From Membranipora membranacea (Eukaryota; Bryozoa; Gymnolaemata; Cheilostomatida; Membraniporidae): a stretch of DNA of 60,000 nucleotides. A program made the position numbers and the translations under genes. The notes under the pieces are model-generated. The model did not search any database. It was not told the origin of the DNA and was given only the letters and a program-made list of their open reading frames with translations. Shown here piece by piece: positions 22,910 to 33,819 of this stretch; position 1 is the stretch's first letter, and the number at the start of each line of letters is the position of its first letter. The stretch is taken from positions 2,730,001 through 2,790,000 of the forward strand of contig OU612071.1 in NCBI GenBank assembly GCA_914767715.1, in the 5' to 3' direction.

Positions 22910-23405
22910 ATTTTTAGCTGAATGTCTGTGTGTTGTGCAGTGGTATACGTACTTCAGTTCATGTTTCATAGAGTTACGGTTTTTATTTAATCATCTTAAT
23001 ATGGGATTTAAGATTCAATTTTTCATTTTAAATCACATCACATGAGTATCTCAATTTCTCAGACTGTATGACAGATGGTAGTGCCGGGTATTGCCTGTCA
23101 TATCTAAGGGGCTTTTCCTTTGCAAATTCAACGAGTCGCCGTGTAAAAAAATATATTCATTGTAATCTACGGCCAATCACAGGTATTTTCCTTGGATATC
23201 ATTCCTTTAGTTTTGCTCATCATTAACAAGAATAAGTTTTTCTTTTTGCTTGTTTACAGCTTTTTTCTTCTCCAATGTTAGTAATATTCAAGAAAAGAAG
23301 CTTAATGTGATTCAGTGCAATGTTCAGTGTGACACATTATGATAATTTGAAAAATTGATGCTGCACACATACCCCAATCGCACAATATCTCAAAAATCAA
23401 TGTTC
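22910..23405 (+). repeat. Copy of the 500-bp exon-bearing module
   Basis: This matches 4420-4935 and 16150-16690, including the TTGTTTACAG acceptor and a frame reading FFFSNVSNIQEKKLNVIQ. It shares with the 4.8-kb copy the short insertion that brings in a TGA, so the exon is truncated here. Confidence 0.55.
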
Positions 23406-24640
23406 AGGTCATTGTTCTATAATTATGTTATTGTGAGAAGATTACACGGCCTTTCACCAGCAGCCTTGTTACTGATAAGTTAAGTAGACCATCAATAGAG
23501 GTTGTATCTCACCACACACAAGCTTCTTCACATATTACAATGCGAGTCTAGAGAAGAAAATACCTGCATTGACTCCCATCAAAAATTCATTTCTGACTGT
23601 TTGAAAGCATAATCATAATATGGTCATTTAGTTGCTGTGATGTTCTTTGGTTTAAAATTTATTTTGACTGCGTAAACCATGAAAATCTTCTGAAAAATTG
23701 TTGATGTAAATCGTGACGAGCAAATTGCACTCTCTCATAAAATGTTTCATATCAGATAGAGCACATATTGACCCACACAAAAGGTGCAGGCAACTCCAAA
23801 ATAGTTTGATAGACATTAATGTCCCTCATGGCTCAGGTCTGTCACCAAGTTTATCCCTCATATAAGTCAATGATAATTTTTCATTTACATTGCATTCCAA
23901 AGAATTTGTCTAAATTGATGGTAAAATTTTATGTTGAAATATAATACACTCAGGCGCATACATTGCGGCCTAGCCCATAAACCGATGCTTCACATCGATC
24001 TTGTGCGTTTCGTCACACTTTTCAGATTGATCAACATCTACCCAGCAACAGTCAAATGAATTTAAAATCTTTACCATCACGTGAAGCACACTATGACTCA
24101 ACAGTTGCATAATACCCAGCGTAATTTCATGCATTCAATCTTATTTTCTGTGAATGAAAATGTTAGCAGATGTGTTTATTGTTAGTGAGGTATTACTTAA
24201 TTTTGCATTGCATGAATATAAAGTTAATCATCACATCTATTCAACTCATCAAGATGTCCGTTGCTGGGATCAGAAGCTGATACCGTGAATTCTATAGCTA
24301 AAATCTTATCGAAAATATTTAAATGTTGTAAGCGAACGGTCCCTTAATTAACACAAACTGAACTGAGGCTAAATTCACTCCAATTTTTTTAATCATAATT
24401 AATCTTTGATTGTCTCTTTTCCTAAGAGCGAACCAGCTGTAAAATTTTTTTCAACATAAAATTCAGCTATGTCTTCTATTTTTCTATCTCCTAATTTAAT
24501 TTATCTTTGCCAATTGTCTCCATCATCACTGTACATGCAGCTGATTAGCATGCTGTCGCTTGGATTAACAGTACACCATCTCTGGTTCAGATAATCTGAT
24601 CAAAAGCCCCCTTATTTGTACTATGGTTGATTTAAAAAAA
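23406..24640. other. Gene-free AT-rich stretch
   Basis: No exon or element boundary was recognised. About 23810-23950 is a diverged match to about 16700-16810. The rest shows only short frames. Confidence 0.45.
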
Positions 24641-24644
24641 TGGT

Positions 24645-25545
24645 TGATTAAAATTGGATGTCATATCACCCGCCACATCCCGGAGCATGGGCGGCGAAAT
24701 TTAGTTGCCTTAAAGGCTAGGCCGCAATGTGTGCTCCAGTTTGCTCTCAGTTTGCAGGCAGGTAAGAGCACACATGGGGGCCAACCAAACCCCAGTAGTC
24801 AATGGACTGCAGTGGGTTTCAACACTTCCAGACGAAACTGAGCCACCTCTTACTCCCACTCCTCCTCCTATGAGATAGATATCAGACAAATTCCTGAAGG
24901 TTTTTTTAACCTAGCTGTTTTAGAAATGGTGTCCATTTCCGATCCCGCTGACTTTTTTATCAATCCTAATTAATCAACATTTTATGGGGCTTCGAGAAAT
25001 ATTAACAACGTTTATGTTGTTGTGTGTATAATGAAAAAAACAGAATCAAAATCAAATGACTGGTTGCCGACATATTCACATGTAAAGACCATTTTTGGAA
25101 AAGTGCACAAGATCACTGTATGACACAGCTGGGCTTTGCCCAGCAGAGCCACCAGTTAAAATTTTAAATAGATAGTTGTGGCATCGAAACCTCTAGTCAG
25201 TAGCTTGGAATGGAGTTATATGAGCTCTCAAAATGGAGTGAGTATCTTCTTCCCCAGCCATCCACCTTTTGTAATGACAAATGTTGTTGTTGTCCTAACA
25301 GGTCCCTTTAATGGATGGCTGGGGAAGAAGATACTCCCTACATTTTCAGCGCTCATATAACACCATTTAAAGCTCTTGGCTAGATTTTTTGTTGCCACAA
25401 CTCTCTTTTTAAATTTTTGACTGCTGGCTTTGCTGGGCAAAACCCAGCAGTGGCAGCAGTGGTTTAAGACAAGAAATATTTCGCCGCTTCTGGATGTGGT
25501 CTGTGATAAGAACATCCAATTTTAATCAACCAAATAAACCACTTA
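24645..25545. repeat. Foldback repeat (copy 2)
   Basis: The inner foldback arms are about 25126-25262 and 25313-25455. Both end in TCTTCTTCCCCAGCCATCCA at the loop, and the outer ends read CAGCTGGGCTTTGCCCAGC and its mirror. An outer pair, about 24645-24725 and 25470-25540, is also inverted (GGTTGATTAAAATTGGATGT and its complement). The same inner foldback occurs at 11047-11392. The short open frames here (24623-24841, 25178-25515) fall inside the foldback and have no features of genes. Confidence 0.6.
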
Positions 25546-25625
25546 TCACCACAATATTTTTTTGAAAGAATACGCTTGCTCCAAAAGAAGGGTAATGGTA
25601 GAAAAGCAATATGTTTAAGGGTGAG

Positions 25626-25926
25626 TCGTATTAGAAAAATGATTACCGAGTAACCCCAGTTACTCTGGTAAATCGAATATTGTGAGTTCACAGGGCAAAT
25701 AAGAATAATAATGAAATATAAATTGTGAAAAATAGCATCTAAGTTTTGTTCACATAATATTAGCAGGGATCATAGTGGATCATAGTGGTCAGCTGGAGGC
25801 AATAAATCACTATGATCCACTATGATTCCAATCGTCGGACTTTGAAGCAGTTTTGGTGCAAATATTTCATATGCCCTTATAACTTTTCCGTCTGAGATCT
25901 TTAAAACCATACCAAACATGGCCTAG
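25626..25926 (-). mobile_element. Second copy of the 10.6-kb MITE, degraded ends
   Basis: This is the reverse complement of 10594-10889, containing the same GGATCATAGTGG hairpin (about 25768-25830), here with better-matched arms. The AGTCCTA ends have diverged. It abuts copy C of the small-ORF repeat unit. Confidence 0.4.
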
Positions 25927-26028
25927 TAGCAATTATTAAGAAAACATATATGATATTAAATTGGAATGACAGCATATACATAAATACAGTCTTGTCTTCA
26001 TTTATCCCGTATTTGCATGTAGCTATGG

Positions 26029-26754
26029 CTACCGTCGGCTTTGAGCAGTCCTGTTTGAATTAAGGTAGGCAAGGCCGCAACGTGTAGTCTTTCTTCTGTA
26101 CTCAGTGACGAAATTCTGAGAATAAATAAAAAGCAATGAAATTATTTTTACAGTAATTTAATACCGCACTATATACCAGGGCTTTGTTGTTCATAAAATA
26201 GAACCAAGTGTTTTTCATTCAAAACTGTTTAGCTTCAACTGAATTTTTTGAAACAAACAATCTTTAATGAACGCATTTGAACATGATTCCATAACAATTG
26301 TCTAAGCTTCCTAAAATATCTAAATTGAAAGTTCATGACAGTTCGCCTTCATGAAATTTAAAAAAAATTGAGAATAGTTTATACATGCTGCATTTTGCCT
26401 TTATTTGGCACTAATCTTTTCTATAATTTGTTGAACGCCAGGTCTGACACATTCTGCAACCTGTCACAATGAGTTGATCAAATTTTCTTACCTCTAAAAA
26501 AGGCTCACGCCATTCAGCCATTTCTTTCAGGATAGAAACTATCACAGAAGTTGACTGCTTGTCCCCTGCTGCTTCCTCTACCGAATCATTCAAAGTCTTC
26601 ATGTCATCCTCTAAATAAGAAACAATAATGACAGTATTTATAGTGCAGGTGATAAACGATCAGTTCAAATTGAATCAACAATTAAGTGATTGTAAGTACA
26701 TAACACGCAAAACAAACATCACATGTCAAACTTACGTCGTCCAATTTTGCCCAT
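26029..26754 (-). CDS. Small three-exon ORF, 74 codons (repeat family copy C)
   Basis: This is the third intact copy. Exon 1, 26754-26736, reads MGKIGR plus one base and ends at GTAAGT. Exon 2, 26610-26492, follows TTTCTTATTTAG and contains DDMKTLNDSVEEAAGD, TSVIVSILKEMAEWREPFLE and ends GAG/GTAAG. Exon 3, 26115-26029, follows TTATTCTCAG, reads NFVTEYRRKTTRCGLAYLN and ends SRR, TAG. Junction phases match copies A and B. Upstream, in another frame, lies the conserved string LMTHIGSNFKMREE (about 26860-26820), which is also open in copy A and may belong to an alternative transcript or to the ancestral gene. No known domain is recognised. Confidence 0.42.
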
Positions 26755-27436
26755 GTTGTATTTCTCTGCTTGTACTGCTCAGTGGTCAGATGAACTAAGA
26801 ATGAGGTGACATTCTTTTCTTCTCTCATTTTAAAGTTTGATCCAATATGTGTCATCAGTACATACAACAGTTTTTTTTCCCAGCAGTATGAATATATGTA
26901 TTTTTTCTGTGAATCTACATTCATCTTGTGAATCATTCCCATGCAGCTGCAAAAAAAATAACTTAAAAATAAGAAAGGCTAAGTGTCAAAGAATAATAAT
27001 GCACTAGTATTAAAAATCTATTACTATTAATGATGCTTTGATAGTAGTTGTAAAATGACCAGTAAGGAGAAGAAAGGGAATCATGAATGAGTTGAATGAT
27101 ACGGAATATATTTACGATTATTATACTATGAGCCTTCTTTGGAGGCAAGTATGTTCTTTCACAAAATTATTGTGGTGATAGGTAGCACAAAATAAATGAA
27201 TGAACCAAAAACACACCGATAAATGTGATAATGCAGAAAATGAGGGAATGCAGATGAGCTAGATATGATATGTTCATCAATACACAGAGCCTTACTTCAA
27301 TCGTAGAGAAGCCCTCCAACAGAATTTTAGACATTATTTTTAGCTGAAGTCCTGTGTGTTGTGAAGTGCAGTGGAAATACCTCAAACGAATCATTTTATG
27401 TGATGAACTATTGATGGTCCAACATCATTTTCTCAG

Positions 27437-27536
27437 GGTTTGCAAAATCTTTACTGTTGAGATTGTTGCTTTATGTAATCTCTATCAAGTCACCAATTCA
27501 ATTGAGCACTTTCCCTTTGAGACGACAAGTGATAAG
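27437..27536 (+). other. Exon-like module EIVALCNLYQV (open copy)
   Basis: The module has a TTTTCTCAG acceptor, an open frame EIVALCNLYQVTNSIEHFPF, and a GATAAG/GTTAGC donor. The counterpart at 18318-18420 is diverged and ends in a stop. The downstream frame continues to about 27692 (SESILKLSKKKHWSHTKVV, then CHTCGGG) if the donor is not used. Function is unknown. Confidence 0.3.
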
Positions 27537-27943
27537 GTTAGCATCACAAAATGTAACAAGTGGTCATCAGAATCAATACTGAAATTGAGTAAAAAAAAAC
27601 ATTGGAGTCATACAAAAGTAGTCTTGTGCAAGCTATCACCATGTCATACTTGTGGGGGAGGGGTGTTTTTACCTCTAAATTGCAATCACTAACCCTGGAG
27701 GAAGATAATTGCTATTCATCTTTTTCCTACTCTGGAAGTTTGGCCTAGCACCGAATTTTTGCGACATATGAGATGGAGAAAAATACATTGCTCTTCGCAA
27801 TTTAATCCAAGCAAGAGTCATTATGTAAAGAAATTATATTCTTTCTCATGTACTGCCAATCATAGGTGCACTCTTTGCCTTGGATATATTCCCTTCAGTT
27901 TTTCTTATCAGCAACAGTACTAATTTTTTCTTTTAGCTTTTTA

Positions 27944-28108
27944 ACAGATTTTTTCTTCTCCAATGTTAATAATATTCAAGGCAAAATGCTCAATGTGACT
28001 CAGTACAAAGTTCAGGGTGACACAGAGTCACCTAATTTGAAAAAAATGATGCCGCACACATTCCCCAATAACACAATGTCTCAAAAGACTGCAAAGCGGG
28101 CTAATTGA
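27944..28108 (+). other. Exon module FFFSNVNNIQGK (second intact copy)
   Basis: After a TTTTTAACAG acceptor the frame reads FFFSNVNNIQGKMLNVTQYK then GDTESPNLKKMMPHTFPN and ends ...KTAKRAN, TGA at 28106-28108. It is the diverged second version of the exon at 16514-16650, with a GDTESP insertion shared with the 20.1-kb copy, which is broken by stops. Confidence 0.33.
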
Positions 28109-28959
28109 AAAGTGAATGGAACCACAGGTCAACACAATGCAATTATAATTGAGAGTGAACAATATGTCGGCTGAATGAAAGGAATGCGCTATTCACTTCC
28201 ATAACAAAGAAACATGAATTGGACCAAGATTAGTCAAACCTATCCTAGTTGTTATCAGTCAGCAAACTGATGAAATTTTGTAATGTGCATTATATCAGAA
28301 ATGTAATGTGTATGCACGCTTACTTACTAGATTTACCACCTATTTTTTGCTTGATTTGGATCTTAACATTAATTAAATTAAAAACAAATCGAATCAAATA
28401 AGCTTACAATGATGACTCTGAGGCAGGTCGCCGAGTCAATCTCAACTGTTCCGGGCATAACCCTCAACATAAGCACATAAATTATCATAGAATTTTGGCG
28501 AACAGATGCATATTGAGGACTTGACACTGAAAACTTTTAACCATTAGTGAAGACATTATTTACCATGATTGGCATACTACAAAATATTACAAAGGACAGC
28601 TCAATTCAGGTGAAATTCTTCCATGGCACAGTGTTTCAATTTGCCAGAATATTCAATCAAACAGGTCTGCTGAATTAAGATATTTGCAGACTTTATCTCT
28701 TTGAGTTATGTTTATATTTGGAGTGACCCTCTCTTCCCTCTTTACCTCTTTCCTAACTACAACTGCTGTCTCGATGTTGAACAACAGCACCAATATAGAT
28801 GTTGATCAACCTTGTTCCCAAATAATCTAACGGCGGTGCTTTTCATCACAGTAGGACCTGACATTGTGATCTGTTTTATAATGAACTATTGCTATAAAGA
28901 ATGAAAAAATTTATCTTGCGCAGCATAAATTAGATTTGTTATAGGACACCTATCAGTGC

Positions 28960-29314
28960 AGTTAAATATATGCAAATATGCATTTATATTAATATATATT
29001 TACATATATACATATATATATATATGTATTTATGTATGAGTCAGTTCTTATCATTTCATTTTAGCCTACTGCTACATTGTTCTAACTTTTCTTTTCCTAG
29101 CTATTGTGTATCAACTTGTGTAATGTTTTACTGCTAATTAATGCCTGCGTGTACGTTGTAATTTTACCTGTCATTGTTCTTGATTTTTAGTTACATGTCT
29201 TTTTAATTCTACACCATATTTTTATCAATTTTTCTGTTTTCTGGGTACAAGTCCTAAGGACTTATTCTTCTCCAGAATAAACATGGAATATATATATATA
29301 TATATATATATATA
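28960..29314 (+). mobile_element. Probable 3' end of a non-LTR retrotransposon with (AT)n tail
   Basis: A stretch ending GTCCTAAGGACTTATTCTTC, an AATAAA signal (29276-29281) and an (AT)n run (29288-29314) has the layout of a LINE 3' UTR followed by a simple-repeat tail, as in CR1/L2-like elements. No reverse transcriptase sequence is left and the 5' boundary is not visible; another AT-rich run lies at 28975-29035. Confidence 0.35.
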
Positions 29315-32300
29315 TTCGATTCAGTCCTTTCAAAGCACTGGCTTGATGAACATCAGATTACAAGCCATCATCTTAATATTAGCATATACAACTAAGTAGA
29401 GAGCTTGTAAGTTTTGATGATGTGTCAACAAGAGAATATTTCTCCTTCGATTGGTTAGTCACAAGATAGAAAGTGTTGGAGAAAGAATAATATGCAATCA
29501 TAAAAAACGTAGATGTCAGAACAGAAAGAAATGTTAGAGGAAGAAGTACAATAAAAATGCTGGTCTGATTTCAACAATACTTCAAGAAAGGGAGATTTAA
29601 TGCTTGTTTTTTTATCCTTGCACTTAGTATACTTTCATGGTTGTTATAATGTGTGCCCCTATCTGTGTTAGGGTGTTTTAGGTTACATTATTCTAGATTT
29701 CTATTGCGTGTAATAAAGTATGCTTGATTACTATACAAAGGTCTAGCAAAGACTGAATCTAACAGGCAGTATAAAATATAAACAGAGACTGGTGCCGCTG
29801 CAGTGTTGACAGCTTGACAGTTGTTATGTCATACAATATAACAATGGTGTAGTGACAACAGAGTCGATGTAAGACTAGGAGTGCGACTTACAATTTATTT
29901 TGATGGAATATGAAAAGAGCGATGATTTAGTTGGTTAGTCTGAACAGTGAGCGAGGCTGTACTGGTCCATAAAAAAACTGAAATGTTTCTCATAAGATGT
30001 AAAAAGAAACGCAGCCCAAGGTCCAGAAGGTCATTTTTGAGCAAAAAATAGAACTGTTCAGTACAAGAAAATCATGACTCATCTGATTCATTAATCATTG
30101 TGAAAGAAGAAAGACTGAAAGGAAAACTGACATGAAGAGAACAATGCTAGTACTGTTCATACAATGATGCGGATGACAAGTTGCAAAAGTTCTCTGTGAC
30201 AAGCCTTTGTCATACATTCAAAGCTCAAAAGTCATCCTATTGAATAATCAAGTTGGTTTGAAATAGTGAACAGCATACTGTTGGTGAAACAACATCGCTC
30301 CCTTATATTTTCATCTGTCTGGTATTATTTTCCAAATAAGATTGGAAAGTTTATAATATACATTTATATTTCTACGCTGAATATGACATGACACACACAC
30401 GTTGTGTTTTAGTGTGATATGTCATATGAAATAAAATGTTATGTTATGTCATACCCGTAAGATAGAGAGCGAAACCTCCTCTGCCATTCTACACCATTAA
30501 AGGGAAATGAAATTGATTGTTCAAGCCAGAACAGTGACATGACTCACAACATCTGCACGTGCTTACATTGTAAAATCTAAAGTTACTTAAGGGTACCAAA
30601 AAGGTACAATTTTATACATGGTATACACTGAACTCAATCCTGGAACAGCAGCTCACTCATAGCCTTATAAACAGTAATCACTCAATTTAGGAATACTTAC
30701 TTGATTTTATGAACTCCTCAATCCTCTAATAATTTAAGTTTATAGATGTCTATGTGATTTGCTATGTGAAATGCTATGTGATTGGCTGTCCCTAGTAGAG
30801 GGTGCCATCTTTACTGTATGACCACGTGACAGTCACCTAACTAAAACCGTTACAACAAGATGCACTCTTCCGGATATAATGCAGTCTCTAATAAAATATT
30901 CATATTCAAATGCAATGATCTCAGTGCCCTAACTTCATATCTAGATAGGGTGAAAGAAAGAGGGCTTACACGGTTTTCATCAGTAATAATACATCTGGTA
31001 AAAAAATCCAAAACTAAGAATTGCGAAAAAAATTCATCCTCAGCCATTCATATTTGTTGAGCCGACCTCAGCTGTTTCAGGGTAAACAAATTTGGTTCAT
31101 AGTCAATATATTATATAATATGTGCCGAAATGTGAGTTGCTGGCAGTCAATGTAACATTGTGTATACCCTCAGAGAGTTAAGTATTTGCAGCAGGGAAAA
31201 TTCACAAATAGCTACATTTAAAGCAAGCTAACATTTGCTCTCATTTCTTCATATAGACTCCCACCTCCGCTAGAGGAGTAATTTACTGCAAATCATCTTT
31301 AGACAACTATCCTGAATATTATGTAATATCAAGTTTATCGTCCTATTGTATTTAGAGTGATATATGAATATCTCAAAAAACTCAATATTCACACCCGTAT
31401 ATATATATAATATGTGGTTTTAGATCAGAAGATCATTTGATGGTATTCAGTAGCTAATAAACCATGGCTCCCCGCCAGAAATTGCCAGAAGATTAAACCG
31501 TGAGTTACTTCAATACCATTGACCCCACTTTCAATGATGGAATTACTCTGGTGGAGTAATGTTAGTTCAATAGGAAAAGTTTGCATTTTGAGAAAATGGC
31601 TTGAAGTATTAAAATTATGGCTAGCCAACATTTTCTCAACTCCGTCACTTGACATTGACTTCCAGTGGGTGACCTCACGTTCAAAGTTTTAAGATACTTG
31701 GGTTTTAATGAGCTCATTGGATGGTTGTGACAGGGTTGTCACATCCAATTCTTGAGAAAGGCACCCAAGTGCCTTCGGATTTCTCCTCTATTACAAAAAC
31801 TAAGTGCAGACAACCATTGCAGTACTAAAAAAGCATGGCTGTAAATGCTGTTGGCAAATTCCCACATGATTATAATATAAGTTGTATGTCACTTAAAATA
31901 TTTTCACCCCTGCATTTCCGGTTGCTCCAATCCTAGTAAAATCCAAGTAAAACGATGTTGTCTTGTGTTGATGGCTGGAGGGGGAGCAGCTCCAAATATA
32001 TGCAAATTAGATTAACATTTTTCTTGAGGTAGAGAATGTCTTACTTTTTGTCACCATGCTCAGTAAATAACCTAACAAAGAGTCAAGTAGATGTCGAGCA
32101 CATAGTGCTTGCTTTCCAATCTAGTCAATGCAATGTCACAGTGTATGTTATGTCATTATCCCTATCGTTTTATCCAATTTTTCTGCATTTGGATTCGCTT
32201 CTGGTCTCACCAGTAAAATGGGGGGAACTTGAAATGTAGGCATTTATCACAGAACTTGTAACTCAGGGCATATAAGGTAATTTTGTGAACCCGAGTTATC

Positions 32301-32339
32301 CCCACATCTCGAAAAGGCAAAAAAAAACATATAAATTAT
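29315..32339. other. Gene-poor stretch
   Basis: No supportable gene was found. At 30850-31060 both strands are open for about 65 codons over the same bases; neither frame has splice signals, paralogous copies or domain features, so neither is called. Short (TA)n runs and AT-rich sequence make up the rest. Confidence 0.45.
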
Positions 32340-33335
32340 AAAGCGAAAAACTTCTTTTGTGGCTGGCATAAAAAGTTATCAAGCTACAGACCTCAAATTT
32401 TCAGGACACACTCACAAACTGTGTATTTCTTTGCCCCTCATGAAACTGGAATAATTGCATACATAAGCCGGCAGCAGGGCAGCAATTTATATCATTGTTT
32501 AACCGTTTTCCGTAAAGCTTTCGATATGTTGGTAGATATTTTCCTTGTTTACTAAAGAAAATAACCACTATGTTCCTCAGAAGATGGGCAATCCAACGAT
32601 ATAAAAATTTGTGGTGTCAGACCATTTGAAGCCTTGCTGCTGCTCAAAAGAAATTATGCTTCTACATTATTTTATTGATTTGCGATGATTTAGCTGTGCA
32701 CAAATATGCTGATTGTGTGTGTATTCATCATCAGTAATGTAATGTAATTATTGTAATACAGAATTCATGCTCCACTAAATTTAAGCCAGACACTCTTATT
32801 TTGATACAACATGTCTGTGTAGCTCAGTGGATAATTCTCTATTTCGTCAACACAGAGCTCTGGGTTCCAGTCGGCGCCAAACTTTTTATACTCTCAATAT
32901 GGCTATAAATCATAATGATTGTAAAGAGGAATCCTTTTTTGTTGCAAACAAAATAAGTTGTCGAGCTACAGACCTCAGATTTTCAGATCATACTCAAAAA
33001 ATGCCCGCCATGAAAATGGAGTAGTTGCATACATACGCTGGAAGCAGGGCAGCAATTTTATCATTTTAAACTGTTTTCACTAAAGCTCTCAAAATGTTGG
33101 CAGATGTTTTCCTTTTTTACTAAAAAAATTAACACTATGTTCCTCGGGAGATGAGCAGTCCAATGATATAAAAATTTGTGCAGTCAGACCTTTAGTTATG
33201 CTGCTGCTCAAAAGATCATTTGCCTACACATTATTTTACTGATTTGTGATGCTTTAGAGAAAGCTTCTTTTGTAGCTGGCATAAGCAATTATTGAGCTAC
33301 AGACCCCATATTTTCAGGACATACACTGAGTTTCA
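32340..33335 (+). repeat. Diverged tandem repeat, ~350-bp units
   Basis: Three successive starts share the pattern CTTCTTTTGTGGCTGGCATAA / GAGCTACAGACC / TTTTCAGGACA-like at about 32350, 32925 and 33262. Units 1 and 2 also share GGCAGCAATTT, CTCAAAATGTTGGCAGAT-like and GATATAAAAATTTGTG strings. Between units 1 and 2 about 200 bp (roughly 32695-32900) with a tRNA-like segment is inserted. The third unit is truncated where the CACTG-type repeat begins at about 33345. Confidence 0.55.
32818..32897 (+). other. tRNA-like segment ending in a T run
   Basis: A perfect A box (TAGCTCAGTGG, 32820-32830) is followed 53 bp later by a B-box-like GGTTCCAGTCG (32873-32883) and a run of five T (32893-32897). 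The T stem does not pair well, so a functional tRNA is unlikely; a tRNA-derived SINE head or pseudogene fits. Confidence 0.42.
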
Positions 33336-33344
33336 TGCCCCATA

Positions 33345-33819
33345 TATCATTACCCAACCAGCAACATTATTGTATAATTAACCCTGCCTGCCAAATAAAC
33401 TACATTCATTATCGCTATTGTATTGTTATAGTATAATCCTTTACAGTTCTAGTCAATATTATATAATTGGATTGACATTGTATTCAATGAGTTTGTATTT
33501 AGATGAGCAGGCAAGTTAGCTGCTACAATGATTAGATATTGCTGTGCAAGGTAGGTAGCATCAAAGTCTATGTCGCGGAAGGCTCAGTTTCAAATCCATG
33601 CTGGGTCAAATCTTTTCTTTTCGTTTCATCATGATGGAACTCGAAAGCATTCCATTCGAATTGTCCTCCTCACAATTTTTGTAAGCACAGAAAACTCTAA
33701 GTATTGAGTATGATGAGCCTACAAAACACCTATGTTCAACTCTTCTGTGTTGTACTGTACCCTAAGCTATATCTTGTGCATTCTGAGAATGTAGGCAGCA
33801 ACTGCATAAATAGAATACA
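33345..33819 (+). mobile_element. Third copy of CACTG-type arm sequence, left part
   Basis: This matches about 5061-5530 of the foldback element (CATTACCCAACCAGCAAC through AATAGAATACA). The terminal CACTG and subterminal palindromes are missing, so the copy is truncated on the left. It is cut at 33819 by the 4055-bp transposon and resumes at 37875. Confidence 0.65.

Noticed and set aside
30850-31060. Overlapping ~65-codon frames on both strands
   Set aside because: Both strands are open over the same bases with no splice sites, repeats or homology features to choose between them.
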